Source of the DNA: Corynebacterium durum
Lineage (GTDB): Bacteria; Actinomycetota; Actinomycetes; Mycobacteriales; Mycobacteriaceae
Reading direction: 5' to 3'
NCBI RefSeq assembly: GCF_030408675.1
Contig: NZ_CP047200.1
Coordinates: forward strand, 1-64,000
DNA: 64,000 nt
The translations under genes were made by a program, and so were the position numbers. The notes beneath the pieces were generated by a model that saw only the letters and a program-made list of their open reading frames with translations, did no database searches and had not been told where the DNA came from. Shown one piece after another: positions 1-12,044 of the stretch. The stretch's first letter is position 1, and the number at the start of each line of letters is the position of its first letter.

Positions 1-1557
1 GTGGATCATCGTGGCGTACGTACAGAGCATGTGAGGACGAAGGTGGCGGAACATTCAACCTCCCTTGAGGAGACATGGCGACAGGTTGTTGAAGACCTCC
101 TGCGCCTTTCAGAGCAACCTGATTCAGGTATTCCGACCCTCAACGGCAGGGCACGAGGTTTTTTGAAACTGGTCAAACCCATCGCCCTGTTCAACGGGTT
201 TGCTGTGCTCTCAACTCCCCATGCAATGGCGAAAGATGCTGTGGAAAAAGACCTCGGTGGCTACATCACCACAGTCTTGTCTGAGCGTATGGGCCGCCCC
301 TACAGCCTGGCTGTAAGCATTGACCCAGGCGTGGAGGAACCTGACCCTGAGCCGCCGATTGTTGCCGCAACTCCGGAACCAGCGCAAGCTCATCCTGAGG
401 GCATGTGGAACACGACGTCGATAAGCATGCCTGACCAGGCAGCAACCATCAGCCGAGGCAGGTTTACCCACGACGATGGGCGTCGTTTTACACGCGAGCC
501 TGCAGGACCCGCGCCGCAGCAGGATCGGTCGCTAAACCCGCGCTACACCTTTGAGAACTTCGTCATAGGTTCCTCCAACCGGTTCGCGCACGCAGCAGCA
601 GTGGCAGTGGCGGAAAATCCGGCGAATGCCTTCAACCCCCTGTTCATCTCTGGGGGCTCTGGCCTGGGGAAGACGCACCTTCTGCACGCGGCTGGCAACT
701 ATGCACAGGTGCTGCAGCCGGGCTTGCGTGTGAAGTATGTGTCCAGTGAGGAATTCACCAACGACTACATCAACTCCGTTCGCGATGACCGGCAAGAATC
801 GTTCAAGCGTCGCTACCGCAACCTGGACATTTTGATGGTCGATGACATCCAATTCTTGGAAGGCAAAGAAGGAACCCAGGAAGAGTTCTTTCACACGTTC
901 AACGCATTGCACCAGGCCAACAAGCAAATCATTTTGTCTTCGGACCGGCCTCCGAAGCAGCTGACCACGTTGGAAGATCGCCTGCGCACCCGCTTTGAAG
1001 GCGGGCTGATCACGGACATTCAGCCGCCGGATTTGGAAACACGCATCGCCATTCTGGAGAAGAAGGCCCAGATAGATCAGACAGTGATGGATCGTGACGT
1101 GCTGGAACTCATCGCCAGCCGATTTGAGGCATCCATCCGAGAGCTGGAAGGTGCACTGATCCGCGTGTCCGCGTACTCCTCACTCAACGGGGAGACCACT
1201 ATCAGCCGCGAAATGGCCGAAATTGCGCTGCGCGACATCATGCCCGAGGCCCCTGACGTGGAAATCACAGCATCCACAATCATGGAGGTCACCGCCGATT
1301 ATTTCGATGTTTCCCTTGATGCCTTGCGGGGATCAGGTAAAACCCGAGCAGTGGCCTATGCCCGACAGCTCGCCATGTACCTGTGTCGCGAGCTTACCGA
1401 TCTTTCCCTACCCAAAATCGGGGATAACTTCGGTGGTAAAGACCACACCACTGTGATGTACGCCGACCGCAAGATTCGCAAAGAAATGACCGAAAAGCGG
1501 GACACGTACAACCAGATTCAGGAACTCACACAGATCATCAAAAACCGCGGGCGGTAA
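1..1557 (+). CDS. dnaA: Chromosomal replication initiator DnaA
   Basis: Initiator ATPase that binds DnaA boxes and opens oriC. The 518-residue product has the N-terminal helicase-loading domain, a variable linker (about 120–175), the AAA+ core with Walker A at about 218–225 ([13 protein letters not shown]) and Walker B at about 277–286 ([10 protein letters not shown]), and the C-terminal box-binding signature [15 protein letters not shown] at about 478–492. It is followed by oriC and dnaN, the usual order. The GTG at base 1 is taken as the start because it is the window edge. The first ~20 residues do not look like a conserved DnaA N-terminus, so in-frame GTG codons at 31 or 43 are possible true starts. 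Confidence 0.97.
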   Translation: MDHRGVRTEHVRTKVAEHSTSLEETWRQVVEDLLRLSEQPDSGIPTLNGRARGFLKLVKPIALFNGFAVLSTPHAMAKDAVEKDLGGYITTVLSERMGRPYSLAVSIDPGVEEPDPEPPIVAATPEPAQAHPEGMWNTTSISMPDQAATISRGRFTHDDGRRFTREPAGPAPQQDRSLNPRYTFENFVIGSSNRFAHAAAVAVAENPANAFNPLFISGGSGLGKTHLLHAAGNYAQVLQPGLRVKYVSSEEFTNDYINSVRDDRQESFKRRYRNLDILMVDDIQFLEGKEGTQEEFFHTFNALHQANKQIILSSDRPPKQLTTLEDRLRTRFEGGLITDIQPPDLETRIAILEKKAQIDQTVMDRDVLELIASRFEASIRELEGALIRVSAYSSLNGETTISREMAEIALRDIMPEAPDVEITASTIMEVTADYFDVSLDALRGSGKTRAVAYARQLAMYLCRELTDLSLPKIGDNFGGKDHTTVMYADRKIRKEMTEKRDTYNQIQELTQIIKNRGR

Positions 1558-2200
1558 AGGAACCGCCAGCGGGGAGGGGTGCCGTAAAGAGGGACGTCGA
1601 CAAGCAGGGGAGGGGTAGCTAGGGGGACTTTTGTGATTTTGCCGACGGCCTACCCCCGGAAGGGAAGGTTATCCACAGGTTTACTCACAGCTGTGTAATT
1701 ACAAGAATGTAGTTCAGTGATCCTTGCCACTTTCTAGTGGTAGCTTGTGGATGACATGGGTTGTGCACAACCACGGCGAAAATGTGAAGAAAATTGGGAT
1801 GACATGGGGATAGATTGTGGATAAATCTCAAGCAGCCAAATTTATCCACAAGACGCAAAAGTTATCCACAGGTTTTGCACATGGCTGTTCACACCACGTT
1901 TTCTGCGTGCTAGCTTGGATAACAAGCCCTCATCCACAGAGTGCACAGGACTTACTGTTCTTATTCTCTTAAAACTTGTAATTTCTCTAGAAGAAATAGG
2001 GCGTGGGGATAACAATGATCATGCGACCCTGCCACACAGGCTGCAAGCAAGGACGAGCAGACGAATAACAAAAGATGCGAGATTCAGTTTGCGGCGGCGG
2101 GCGGGTACGTTGGTGTTGTAATTCCACGCACTCGTGGCACCGTCAGATGGCGGAATCAGGGTGAGGTGTACGTTTCATTTTTCCTAGGAGCTAGACCAGC
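1558..2200. other. oriC: Replication origin (oriC) between dnaA and dnaN
   Basis: A non-coding 640-bp stretch with perfect DnaA boxes (TTATCCACA) at 1669–1677, 1842–1850 and 1862–1870 on the plus strand and 1816–1824 on the minus strand, plus a near-match at 1930–1938. An AT-rich segment follows at about 1950–2000, a plausible unwinding element. Position and box content match oriC of other high-GC Gram-positives. The dnaN promoter must also lie in the right part. Confidence 0.9.
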
Positions 2201-3385
2201 ATGGACTCACAAGCGGTGTCATTTAGGGTTGACAAGGACGACTTCGCCAACGCAGTCGGGTGGGTTGCCCGTAGTCTGCCTGCCAAACCAGCTCAACCCG
2301 TGCTACGCGGCATGGTGATCACCGCTTCTGATGAAGGCTTGGAACTCGCCGGTTTTGACTACGAGGTATCCACACAGGTCAAGATCCCCGCCGAAGTCAA
2401 CGAGGCCGGACGCATTGCCGTGGCTGGTAAGCTGCTCGCTGACATCACCGCCATGCTGCCGAACAAACCCGTGGAGCTACGTGTTGAGGGCAGCAACGTG
2501 CTGGTCACCTGCGGTTCCGCGCGTTTTGAAATTCCTGTAATCCCACTGGACGACTACCCGCAGTTGCCTCAGCTGCCGCACACCACCGGAAACATTGACC
2601 CTAAACTGTTCAGTGAAGCCGTCTCACAAGTGGCTATTGCTGCAGGTAGGGACGAAACCCTGCCCATGCTCACCGGCGTGCACATGGACATCAACGGCGA
2701 CACCATGCTCCTCGCGGCCACCGACCGATTCCGCCTGGCTGTACGCACATTCGACTGGGAAGCCACCGACAAATCCGCAACTGCCAAGTTGCTCATCCCG
2801 GCAAAAACGCTGCTGGATAACGCGCGATCTATCGATTCCCAGGTGGGAAATGACCTGCACATTGCCGTCGGTGTGGGCGAACAACTTGGCAGGGAAGGAC
2901 TCTTCGGTCTGCAGTCCGACGCCCGCCAAACAACCACCCGCATGCTGGACGCGGAGTTCCCGAACTTCCAGCCCCTGCTTCCTAAAACCCACGAATCCAT
3001 GGCAGTTGTGCAGATCAGCCCCCTGCAAGACGCCATCCGGCGCGTCTCCGTGGTGGCCGACCGAAATTCCCAGATCACCATGCAATTCTCCGATGGTGAG
3101 CTTGTTCTTTCCGCCGGTGGTTCTGAGGCCGGGCATGCCGAGGAAAACCTGCCCTGCGCCTTCTTCGGCAACCCGTTGACCATTGCGTTTAACACTGGAT
3201 ACCTCAAAGACGGATTGTCTGTGATCCACACAGAAAACGTGATGTTTGGGTTCACCCAGCCATCCCGGCCCGCGATCCTGATTCCCGAACCAGAGACCGT
3301 CCCCGAGGCCGACGACAACGGAGTGTTTGCCACTCCCCAGACAAACCTGACGTACCTGCTCATGCCAGTCAGGCTTCCTGGATAA
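2201..3385 (+). CDS. dnaN: DNA polymerase III sliding clamp (beta subunit)
   Basis: The 394-residue beta clamp forms the ring that tethers the replicative polymerase to DNA. It has the family's normal length and the three-fold repeated clamp fold, opening with [21 protein letters not shown] and ending with the family-type tail [10 protein letters not shown]. The ATG at 2201 follows an AGGAG-like site. It lies just after oriC and 14 bp before recF, with which it is probably co-transcribed. Confidence 0.97.
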   Translation: MDSQAVSFRVDKDDFANAVGWVARSLPAKPAQPVLRGMVITASDEGLELAGFDYEVSTQVKIPAEVNEAGRIAVAGKLLADITAMLPNKPVELRVEGSNVLVTCGSARFEIPVIPLDDYPQLPQLPHTTGNIDPKLFSEAVSQVAIAAGRDETLPMLTGVHMDINGDTMLLAATDRFRLAVRTFDWEATDKSATAKLLIPAKTLLDNARSIDSQVGNDLHIAVGVGEQLGREGLFGLQSDARQTTTRMLDAEFPNFQPLLPKTHESMAVVQISPLQDAIRRVSVVADRNSQITMQFSDGELVLSAGGSEAGHAEENLPCAFFGNPLTIAFNTGYLKDGLSVIHTENVMFGFTQPSRPAILIPEPETVPEADDNGVFATPQTNLTYLLMPVRLPG

Positions 3386-3399
3386 GCCCATTTACCGCC

Positions 3400-4596
3400 G
3401 TGTACCTGCGACACCTTGAACTGCGTGACTTCCGCTCATGGCCCGAACTTACCGTTGACCTGCATCCCGGCGTGACGGTGTTTGTGGGCCGGAACGGCCA
3501 CGGAAAAACCAATGTGGTTGAGGCCGTCGGTTACCTCGCGCACCTGTCCTCGCACCGAGTTTCACAGGACGCCCCCCTGGTTCGAGCCACCGCAGACAAC
3601 GCGCGCATCTCAGGAACGGCAGTTAATAATGGCCGTGAACTGACCGCCCACCTGCTGATTAATCCCAAAAAAGCAAACCAGGCACAGCTCAACCGCACTC
3701 GCCTGAGCACACCACGGCAACTCCTTGGGGTGGTGAAAACGGTGCTATTTGCGCCGGAGGACCTGGCACTGGTGCGCGGCGAACCCGCTGAACGACGCCG
3801 CTACCTCGACGAGGTTATGTCCACCCGCCAACCCCGCCTTGCCGGTGTCAAAGCCGACTATGACAAGGTTCTGCGCCAGCGAAACGCCCTGCTCAAATCC
3901 GCCAACCAGGCACTTCGTCGGGGCTACGGCAACGATGACGGCGCCAGCGCGCTTGCCACCCTCGATGTTTGGGACGGTCAGCTTGCCGCACTTGGTGCTC
4001 AACTAACGGCCGCAAGAATGCAGCTTGTCACAGACCTCGCTCCCCGCGTCCATGAGGCGTACCACACGCTCGCGCCGGAATCCCGCGAGGCCCACATCCA
4101 TTACCGCAGTACGCTTATCGACGCCCCCGATGCTGCTGTTGATGTTGACGTGCTGGAAGCCACCATGCTTACCGAACTGGGGCACATGCGACAACGCGAA
4201 ATCGAACGGGGACTTAGCCTTGTGGGACCACACCGCGACGACCTCGAACTGATGCTGGGCAGCCAGCCCGCTAAGGGGTTTGCCAGTCACGGTGAAACGT
4301 GGTCTTTTGCACTCTCTCTGCGGCTTGCTGTGTTTTCCCTGTTCAGGTCCGATGGCACCGACCCTATCTTGATCCTGGATGATGTGTTTGCTGAACTGGA
4401 CACCCAACGACGCCGCGCACTGGTCGGCATTGCAACCACAGCTGAACAAGTGCTCATTACTGCGGCGGTGGGCGATGACCTGCCGGATAGCCTCGACGAT
4501 GCCGTGGTGCACACCCACACCGTAAGGGCAATAGACAATGATGGAACACGAAAATCCGTGCTGGATGTGGAGGATATGACAGATGACCACGCCTGA
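3400..4596 (+). CDS. recF: DNA recombination/repair ATPase RecF
   Basis: SMC-like ATPase of the RecFOR gap-repair pathway, 398 residues. The N-terminal Walker A is at about 29–36 (GRNGHGKT), with a central coiled-coil arm and a C-terminal Walker B/signature region ([14 protein letters not shown]) at about 324–337. The start is GTG, 14 bp after dnaN. Its end overlaps the next gene by 14 bp, indicating coupled translation. Confidence 0.96.
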   Translation: MYLRHLELRDFRSWPELTVDLHPGVTVFVGRNGHGKTNVVEAVGYLAHLSSHRVSQDAPLVRATADNARISGTAVNNGRELTAHLLINPKKANQAQLNRTRLSTPRQLLGVVKTVLFAPEDLALVRGEPAERRRYLDEVMSTRQPRLAGVKADYDKVLRQRNALLKSANQALRRGYGNDDGASALATLDVWDGQLAALGAQLTAARMQLVTDLAPRVHEAYHTLAPESREAHIHYRSTLIDAPDAAVDVDVLEATMLTELGHMRQREIERGLSLVGPHRDDLELMLGSQPAKGFASHGETWSFALSLRLAVFSLFRSDGTDPILILDDVFAELDTQRRRALVGIATTAEQVLITAAVGDDLPDSLDDAVVHTHTVRAIDNDGTRKSVLDVEDMTDDHA

Positions 4597-5155
4597 TGAT
4601 TCCGTTTCCGCTGCCTTTTCGCACATTCGCGACGTTGCCCGCAAGCGTTTCGGTAAAGTCCCGGACCTGAGTCATCAGGGGCGTGCTACGCAGCCCACCC
4701 GCAGTGCTGTGCGTGGGCCACGAGAGGTGCGGGAGGTGGGGGCGTCGATACGCAAGCGCGGCAGGCCAACCGGGCCAGACGGGCGGGCGCTGCCGAAACG
4801 TCGTGACTACGAATCCCTGGATTCGGTGCTCAACCGCGAGATACAGCAACGCGGCTGGCAGCGGGAACTTGCTGGTGGCTGGGTGCATTCGCACTGGGAA
4901 GACGTGGTGGGTGCCAGGATTGCCGAGCACACGACAGTGGAGATGCTGAAGGGGAAATCCCTGTTTATTAGCTGTAATTCCACGGCGTGGGCGACGAACC
5001 TCCGCATGATGCAGCGGCAAATTCTCCAAACGATTACCCAGAAGGTCGGACCGAACGTGGTAGAGGAACTGAAGATCTTTGGCCCATCAGTCCCGAGCTG
5101 GCGAAAAGGCCCCCTCCATGTGAAAGGTCGGGGGCCGCGCGATACCTACGGATAA
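4583..5155 (+). CDS. DUF721 (DciA-like) protein
   Basis: A 190-residue protein with a basic, disordered N-terminus and a C-terminal DUF721 domain from about residue 75 ([11 protein letters not shown] … [13 protein letters not shown] … [12 protein letters not shown]). DUF721 proteins related to DciA help load the replicative helicase in bacteria lacking DnaC/DnaI. That role is known for the family, not shown here. The ATG overlaps the end of recF and is preceded by GTGGAGG. Position between recF and gyrB is conserved in Actinobacteria. Confidence 0.88.
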   Translation: MTTPDDSVSAAFSHIRDVARKRFGKVPDLSHQGRATQPTRSAVRGPREVREVGASIRKRGRPTGPDGRALPKRRDYESLDSVLNREIQQRGWQRELAGGWVHSHWEDVVGARIAEHTTVEMLKGKSLFISCNSTAWATNLRMMQRQILQTITQKVGPNVVEELKIFGPSVPSWRKGPLHVKGRGPRDTYG

Positions 5156-5240
5156 GGCTAAATTTCGTTTTCGGCGATTTAAAGGCGCTTAGACGCGTTG
5201 AAACCTAAGTCGTGTAGGGGGCCTAAGGGGTGTACTATAG

Positions 5241-7388
<2,148 letters not shown>

Positions 7389-7407
7389 CGGGATGTAAAA
7401 ATACAAA

Positions 7408-7456
7408 AGTGGGCGACCACCCCTCGATTGTTGGGGAGTGGTCGCCCACTGTGTTG
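7408..7456. terminator. Bidirectional terminator between gyrB and the DUF6918 gene
   Basis: A strong hairpin with a 13-bp outer stem (AGTGGGCGACCAC at 7408–7420 with GTGGTCGCCCACT at 7438–7450) and an extra inner CCCC/GGGG pairing. It is followed by a short T-rich run on the plus strand and has an A-rich run on its left, so it can serve both convergent genes. Confidence 0.85.
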
Positions 7457-7494
7457 TTTAGCCTATTGGTTTTGGCCTGTTATGTTAACTAAAA

Positions 7495-7938
7495 CTAGCC
7501 CGCGTATTTCTCTACAATCGGGCCAACCTTGGCGATGTTAGCCTCCACGACGCTGGCAATTTTGCCGCGAATCGGGCTGTACACCTTAGCCAGGGCAGCG
7601 GGGGCTTTCTCGGCCTGCTTGTCAGCTGTTTCCAGCACGGAGTTGGATAGGGCGCTGGAGTTTTCCTGCAGGTATGCCTCGAAGCTGTCGCCGTGCCCAC
7701 CTTCTTTGAAGGTTGCCCAGTAGGGGTCAAGAGCTTCAGCGAGATCGGGGAGGAGGCGAGCAACAGCCTTGTTGACAATGTTGCTGTCCACCTTCTTAGC
7801 TGCGGACAGGGCACCTTTGATGACGGTGCCGGACACGCCGCCCTGTTCGCCGACGGTGTTGTCAACGAAGGTGCTGAGGTCTGCAATAACGGCCTCGCGG
7901 TGTGCATCGGATGTAAGGAAAGTAGACGGTGACGTCAC
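7495..7938 (-). CDS. DUF6918 family protein, function unknown
   Basis: A 147-residue, mostly helical soluble protein without signal peptide or membrane segment. The pattern AVIADLSTFVDNTV … GGVSGTVIKGALSAAKKVDSNIV … AVARLLPDLAEALDPYW matches a small actinobacterial family I recall as DUF6918. The start is GTG at 7938 with AAGGAG upstream on the minus strand. It is convergent with gyrB and monocistronic. No biochemical role can be inferred. Confidence 0.75.
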   Translation of the reverse strand: MTSPSTFLTSDAHREAVIADLSTFVDNTVGEQGGVSGTVIKGALSAAKKVDSNIVNKAVARLLPDLAEALDPYWATFKEGGHGDSFEAYLQENSSALSNSVLETADKQAEKAPAALAKVYSPIRGKIASVVEANIAKVGPIVEKYAG

Positions 7939-8058
7939 CAGAACTCCTTCAATAGAAAAATTGGTTTACAAAGAGACTACCGAACAACAGCGCTTCTGCG
8001 GCCTTATTGGGCGGCGGGTTGTGAGGAACAGGTCTCTTGGGAGCCTTGACGGCGCTTC

Positions 8059-8106
8059 GATAACGGTGTTATCTTCGGCGTTGTAAGCAATATTCAACAA
8101 ATGTTG
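8059..8106. promoter_or_regulatory. Operator-like palindromes upstream of the ABC exporter
   Basis: Two inverted repeats lie upstream of the exporter start. GATAACGGTGTTATC at 8059–8073 has perfect 6-bp arms and a 3-bp centre. CAACAAATGTTG at 8095–8106 has perfect 5-bp arms. They look like dimeric-repressor sites. The TetR gene 2.4 kb downstream is one candidate regulator, which is inference. Confidence 0.45.
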
Positions 8107-8136
8107 AGCCAGTTCAAGGCATACGAGGATGAAACG

Positions 8137-8862
8137 ATGGATGCCGCCATTGAAGCACAGGACCTAGGAATAAGCAGGGGTAGAATAAAAGCTAACACGG
8201 TGATCCCCCACATGACTTTCAGTGTTGAAACGGGGTCGGTCACCGGTCTGCTCGGCCCCTCAGGATGCGGAAAAACCACCCTCATGCGCGCCATCATTGG
8301 CGTGCAGCGCTACCAAAACACCCTCACAGTTCTGGGAAATCCCGCGGGTTCGCGCAGAAACCTCGGGCGCATCGGCTACGTCACGCAACAAGCCAGCATC
8401 TACCCAAACCTCAGCGTCAAAGCTAATCTTGATTATTTCGCCGCACTCAACCCGGTCAAAATAAAAGACCAGGTTGATGCGATTATCGACGTCCTGGGAC
8501 TCGCTGCCGTTGCCCACCGTCCGGCGGCTCAGCTCTCGGGCGGGCAACGGGGACGGGTGTCCTTGGGGTGCGCGCTCGTCGGAAAGCCTGAGTTGCTGGT
8601 GTTGGATGAACCGACCGTCGGTTTGGATCCAGTAACCCGCGACGACATCTGGACCTACCTGCGGCAGCTTTCCGACACCGAAGGCACAACGCTCCTGGTG
8701 TCCAGCCACGTGATGGACGAGGCGCTGCGTTGCGATGCCGTACTCCTTATGCGCGAGGGTGCGTTACTCGCCCATGACACCCCGGCGGGGTTGCTGCGTA
8801 CTGCAGGTACGGAGACTCTTGATGATGCATTCCTGGCCCTCATCAAAGCACAAGGGAAGTGA
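8137..8862 (+). CDS. ABC exporter ATP-binding protein (DrrA/CcmA type)
   Basis: A 241-residue ATPase that would power the membrane protein encoded next. Walker A LLGPSGCGKTT is at about 38–48, the signature LSGGQRGR at about 133–140, and Walker B LLVLDEPTVGLD at about 154–165, followed by the switch SSHVMDEA. The ATG at 8137 has GAGG eight bases upstream. A longer frame to 8101 has no better start. The DrrA-like sequence suggests export of a small hydrophobic molecule or drug; the substrate cannot be read. Confidence 0.85.
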   Translation: MDAAIEAQDLGISRGRIKANTVIPHMTFSVETGSVTGLLGPSGCGKTTLMRAIIGVQRYQNTLTVLGNPAGSRRNLGRIGYVTQQASIYPNLSVKANLDYFAALNPVKIKDQVDAIIDVLGLAAVAHRPAAQLSGGQRGRVSLGCALVGKPELLVLDEPTVGLDPVTRDDIWTYLRQLSDTEGTTLLVSSHVMDEALRCDAVLLMREGALLAHDTPAGLLRTAGTETLDDAFLALIKAQGK

Positions 8863-8867
8863 ACCTC

Positions 8868-9599
8868 ATGTCACTCACACTCATCACCGCACGACGTGTT
8901 ATTGCCGAAGTTCTGAGAGATCGACGCACTGTAGCGCTTGTTTTGCTGGTGCCATCATTCATGTTGTGGTTGATGTACCTCATTTATGACGGCAACCGGC
9001 GACTTTTTGACAGCATTGCCGTGCTCATGCTGGGAGTATTCCCCATGCTTATGATGTTCATCATCGCCAGCGTGAGTATGCAACGTGAGCGCTCAAACGG
9101 CACCCTCGAACGCCTTTGGACCACGCGGCTCAGCCGCATTCAATTCCTCGCGGCCTACGGGATTTCCTTTAGCTTCTTCGCACTCCTGCAGTCGACCCTG
9201 CTGGTGGGGGTGGCGCACTGGCTACTCGACGTCACTACTGCCGCACCGCTCGGCTGGGTGTTTCTCGTCTCACCACTATCAGGCATTGTTGGTGGATCGC
9301 TGGGACTTATGACCAGTGCCTTTGCCAGTAATGAATTTCAGGCTGTGCAATTTATGCCTGTGGTTATCGTGCCGCAATTCCTGCTCAGTGGCGTGCTTGT
9401 CCCCCGGGACACCATGCTGAGGGGACTGGAAATAGTTTCCAATGTCCTGCCGCTATCCTACGTTATCGATGCCCTTCAAGAACTCGCGGCACAGCCTGAA
9501 CTGGGGGACAACTACTGGAAAGACGTGGCCATTCTAGTGCTGTTCATCGTGGGGATCCTGGTGACTGCGGCACTCAGTATTCCGAGGCAAACCACCTAA
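8868..9599 (+). CDS. ABC-2 type permease
   Basis: A 243-residue membrane protein with about six hydrophobic helices and the ABC-2 features RERSNGTLERLWTTRLSR (first cytosolic loop) and GVLVPRDTM near the end. It is the membrane half of the exporter encoded just upstream. ATG 8868 lies a few bases after the ATPase stop; a GTG at 8859 overlapping that stop is an alternative. Its stop overlaps the stop of the convergent VOC gene by 4 bp. Confidence 0.85.
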   Translation: MSLTLITARRVIAEVLRDRRTVALVLLVPSFMLWLMYLIYDGNRRLFDSIAVLMLGVFPMLMMFIIASVSMQRERSNGTLERLWTTRLSRIQFLAAYGISFSFFALLQSTLLVGVAHWLLDVTTAAPLGWVFLVSPLSGIVGGSLGLMTSAFASNEFQAVQFMPVVIVPQFLLSGVLVPRDTMLRGLEIVSNVLPLSYVIDALQELAAQPELGDNYWKDVAILVLFIVGILVTAALSIPRQTT

Positions 9600-10450
9600 A
9601 ATCTGAGTTTATTCAGCTCAATCTTGCCCATCTGCAGGATCTGGTCGCGCGTGGTGGGATCGGCCATGAGCTCAGCTATGTTGTGTGGAACAACCTGCCA
9701 GGAGACGCCCCAGCGATCTACACACCAGCCGCAGCGCTCGGCTTCTGGCGCCGCAGACAAACCCGCCCAATAGTGATCGATCTCCTTTTGATCGCGACAG
9801 GAGACGATCATGGAGACCCCAGGCGTGAAAGTGAAGTCATGGAAAGTCCCAGAATCCATGGCTGCCATCCAGGTGCCGCGCAGGGTGAAATCGGTGAACA
9901 TGACCGTACCTGGATCTATTGGTGCGCCCTCCTCGTAGCGGTGCAGAGCCCCACGGTGGGAGTTGTCGAACAGGGTAATCCAGGCGTCGGTGGCCTCTTC
10001 TGCGTTGGCGTGGTTGGTACCGCCGAACATGAAGGATGGGATGACGAAGGGGCGTGGCTCACCAGCTGGGTCAGTAAGCATGAGCTGCCACGTCATGCCG
10101 AAGCGGTCACGAACCCACGCATAGCGCGGCGAGAAGGGATACTCGCCCAGCTCCGTGAGCACGCCGCCGGTGTTCAGCTGTTCATAGAGTTCATCAAGGT
10201 AGGCGCGGGCCTGCTCCTCGCTGCCGAACAGAAGTGGGTCGAAGTTCAGGAAACAACTGATCGACGGATTCGGGGCATACTGATCGTCGCCGTTGATGAG
10301 TGAAAGCCGGAAACCGTGGATGCTGACTGTGGACGCGACCCCAGGAACCTGCTCGACGACGGATGCGTCGCGGAAGACGCTGGCGTAAAACTTGGCTGCC
10401 TCGTCTGCGGTACCGTTGCACCAGACGGCGGGGGTGATGAACTGATCCAT
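9596..10450 (-). CDS. VOC-fold protein, PhnB-like tandem domain
   Basis: A 284-residue protein with two glyoxalase/VOC domains of the PhnB/3-dmu-9_3-mt type. Domain 1 begins FITPAVWCNGTADEAAKFYASVF and includes YAWVRDRFGMTWQL. Domain 2 includes PGVSMIVSCRDQKEIDHYWAGL and CGWCVDRWGVSWQVVP. Proteins of this type are often poorly characterised; no reaction is assigned. The ATG at 10450 is preferred over an upstream extension without family similarity. It is divergent from a TetR gene 78 bp away, a common regulator–target arrangement. Confidence 0.85.
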   Translation of the reverse strand: MDQFITPAVWCNGTADEAAKFYASVFRDASVVEQVPGVASTVSIHGFRLSLINGDDQYAPNPSISCFLNFDPLLFGSEEQARAYLDELYEQLNTGGVLTELGEYPFSPRYAWVRDRFGMTWQLMLTDPAGEPRPFVIPSFMFGGTNHANAEEATDAWITLFDNSHRGALHRYEEGAPIDPGTVMFTDFTLRGTWMAAMDSGTFHDFTFTPGVSMIVSCRDQKEIDHYWAGLSAAPEAERCGWCVDRWGVSWQVVPHNIAELMADPTTRDQILQMGKIELNKLRF

Positions 10451-10528
10451 ACGGCCACCGTATCTGACGTGGATTGCAGCAGCCAGCATTCTGACGGTGT
10501 TCCACGGCAAACAGCCTAAAATGGCTGC

Positions 10529-11101
10529 ATGACGCAGATTCCCGCCAAAGAACGAATCCTCAACGCCGCGCGACGGCAATTCGCCGTCACTGGATTCAGG
10601 GCTACAACGCTGCGGGCGATCGCTGCCGAAGCAGAGTGCGATGTGGCCCTGATCCCGCACTACTTTGGCAGTAAAGAACGACTCTTCCGTGCGGCCATAG
10701 AGTTTCCCATTGATGTGGAGACGATTGTGACGCGGATGAGTGACATTCCCTTCGAACAGCTGGGGGAGACCATGCTGAATGAAGCACTCTCTGTATGGGA
10801 TTCCCCGCTGCTAGACCACATCATTGCTGCGTTCAAGCGCCAAATCGACTCCCCGCAGTTACTCTCCGACTTTGTGAACAACGCGCTATGGGTAGGAATC
10901 CGTACGCGTCTAGAAGGCATGGGGCTGGAGAAGGACGTGCTGGAAAAGCGGATAGGACTTGCCCAAACACAGTTCATTGGGCTGCTTGTTGGACGGTACG
11001 TGCTGAAGCTCCCCGGCCTTGTGGAGCAGAGCCGGGATGAGATTGTGCAGGCCATGGCACCAATCCTGCAAGGAATACTAAATGGCGACCACCATGGTTG
11101 A
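10529..11101 (+). CDS. TetR/AcrR family transcriptional regulator
   Basis: A 190-residue one-domain regulator. The N-terminal HTH covers residues about 7–50 (RILNAARRQFAVTGFRATTLRAIAAEAECDVALIPHYFGSKERLF), followed by an all-helical ligand-binding/dimerisation domain. It is divergent from the VOC gene, so it probably controls the shared 78-bp intergenic region and perhaps the neighbouring ABC exporter. The ligand is unknown. Confidence 0.9.
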   Translation: MTQIPAKERILNAARRQFAVTGFRATTLRAIAAEAECDVALIPHYFGSKERLFRAAIEFPIDVETIVTRMSDIPFEQLGETMLNEALSVWDSPLLDHIIAAFKRQIDSPQLLSDFVNNALWVGIRTRLEGMGLEKDVLEKRIGLAQTQFIGLLVGRYVLKLPGLVEQSRDEIVQAMAPILQGILNGDHHG

Positions 11102-11405
11102 AAGCTCAAGGGGGGTGAAGCTTTCAACGACGGAGGCCGCCTCAGGTGTTGCAACTCTTCCTCCGCAGCAACATTAGTTAACTGCAATCACAACAGTCAC
11201 AGATGTTACCTGTAAACACACAAGGACACAAGTGCGACACGCCGATGCCCGCGAAACGGGTGGGTAGATAGGTAGGATGACGAACATTCGGGGGTGGCGA
11301 GGGAGTTCCGATAGTAAATGCTCACCAAAATGTTGTTTCGAAGTGTAATTTTTGACTATTTGGTATGCATTTACTATGAGATGGAGTGCTCACCAGCCCC
11401 AACCC
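11098..11405. other. Intergenic region with hairpin after the TetR gene
   Basis: A perfect 9-bp stem (TTGAAAGCT at 11098–11106 with AGCTTTCAA at 11119–11127) overlaps the TetR stop and may terminate transcription, although no T-run follows. The rest, to 11405, holds no convincing gene. Confidence 0.5.
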
Positions 11406-11708
11406 CTACGCATTAACCTGGTGAAATACCTCCACAGCTACTGCAGCTAACACATCATTGTTCTTGTTCAGCGGCTTCAATACCAGAATCACACGAGCAA
11501 GCTCATGTTCGACTGCAGCGAGGTCCCCACCATGAATGTCAATGCCGGAAATGGCGGCCGTTGTAACAGCGCTCGCGGCACATAATGCAGAGAAGTTTGT
11601 GATGCTGCAGTGGTGTTGGTGGCATACTTCGTCAGCAATGATCAGGAGTTGTTCAGGGGTGAGGCCGATCAGTCCACGCAACTCATAAATACTCTTATAC
11701 TCACTCAT
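11406..11708 (-). CDS. Small protein paired with an RHH antitoxin (possible toxin)
   Basis: A 100-residue protein starting MSEYKSIYELRGLIGLTPEQLL. Its start overlaps the stop of the upstream antitoxin-like gene by 4 bp (ATGA), the layout of type II toxin–antitoxin pairs. The C-terminal stretch LARVILVLKPLNKNNDVLAAVAVEVFHQVN recalls the size and helical pattern of Doc proteins. The Fic/Doc catalytic motif HxFx(D/N)xNKR is absent, so either it is an inactive derivative or an unrelated partner. Confidence 0.55.
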   Translation of the reverse strand: MSEYKSIYELRGLIGLTPEQLLIIADEVCHQHHCSITNFSALCAASAVTTAAISGIDIHGGDLAAVEHELARVILVLKPLNKNNDVLAAVAVEVFHQVNA

Positions 11709-11929
11709 TTCACCCTACTTACCTGCCGGATACGCCGTTCGAGGGTGGTGCGATCGGCGAGTGTGTTACGTGCAAGTTCGGCCACCTGGGCGTCGTTAAG
11801 CGTGCGGGCTGCAGTGGAGACGATGGCGCGGACGGCAGCTTCTTGTTTGCTGGTGCCGTGGGTTTCAGCGAGGAGGGTGAGCGCGCGGTCTTGGGCGGGT
11901 GTGAGGCGGAGGGTCATGGCCATGTGCAT
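11705..11929 (-). CDS. Ribbon-helix-helix antitoxin-like protein
   Basis: A 74-residue protein. MTLRLTPAQDRALTLLAETHGTSKQEAAVRAIV fits a ribbon-helix-helix DNA-binding domain (strand, then two helices), followed by a charged C-terminal tail of the kind that neutralises a partner. It is translationally coupled to the next gene. ATG codons at 11929, 11923 and 11917 are all in frame; the last begins directly at the RHH strand. No ribosome site is visible, so leaderless translation is likely. Confidence 0.65.
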   Translation of the reverse strand: MHMAMTLRLTPAQDRALTLLAETHGTSKQEAAVRAIVSTAARTLNDAQVAELARNTLADRTTLERRIRQVSRVK

Positions 11930-11949
11930 ATGGTATCAGAATGGTATCA
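11930..11949 (-). promoter_or_regulatory. Tandem operator of the antitoxin gene
   Basis: Two identical 9-mers, TGATACCAT on the minus strand (11941–11949 and 11930–11938), spaced 11 bp, one helical turn, end at the first possible start codon. Tandem same-face sites are typical of autoregulating RHH antitoxins. Confidence 0.55.
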
Positions 11950-12044
11950 TGCCACGTTGTTACGCGGCGGGATAATCGCTGACAGCGCCAATTTCACGTA
12001 GAATGGAGGGGAAAGTCTCTCAAGCTCAAGGAAACAGGTGAATT

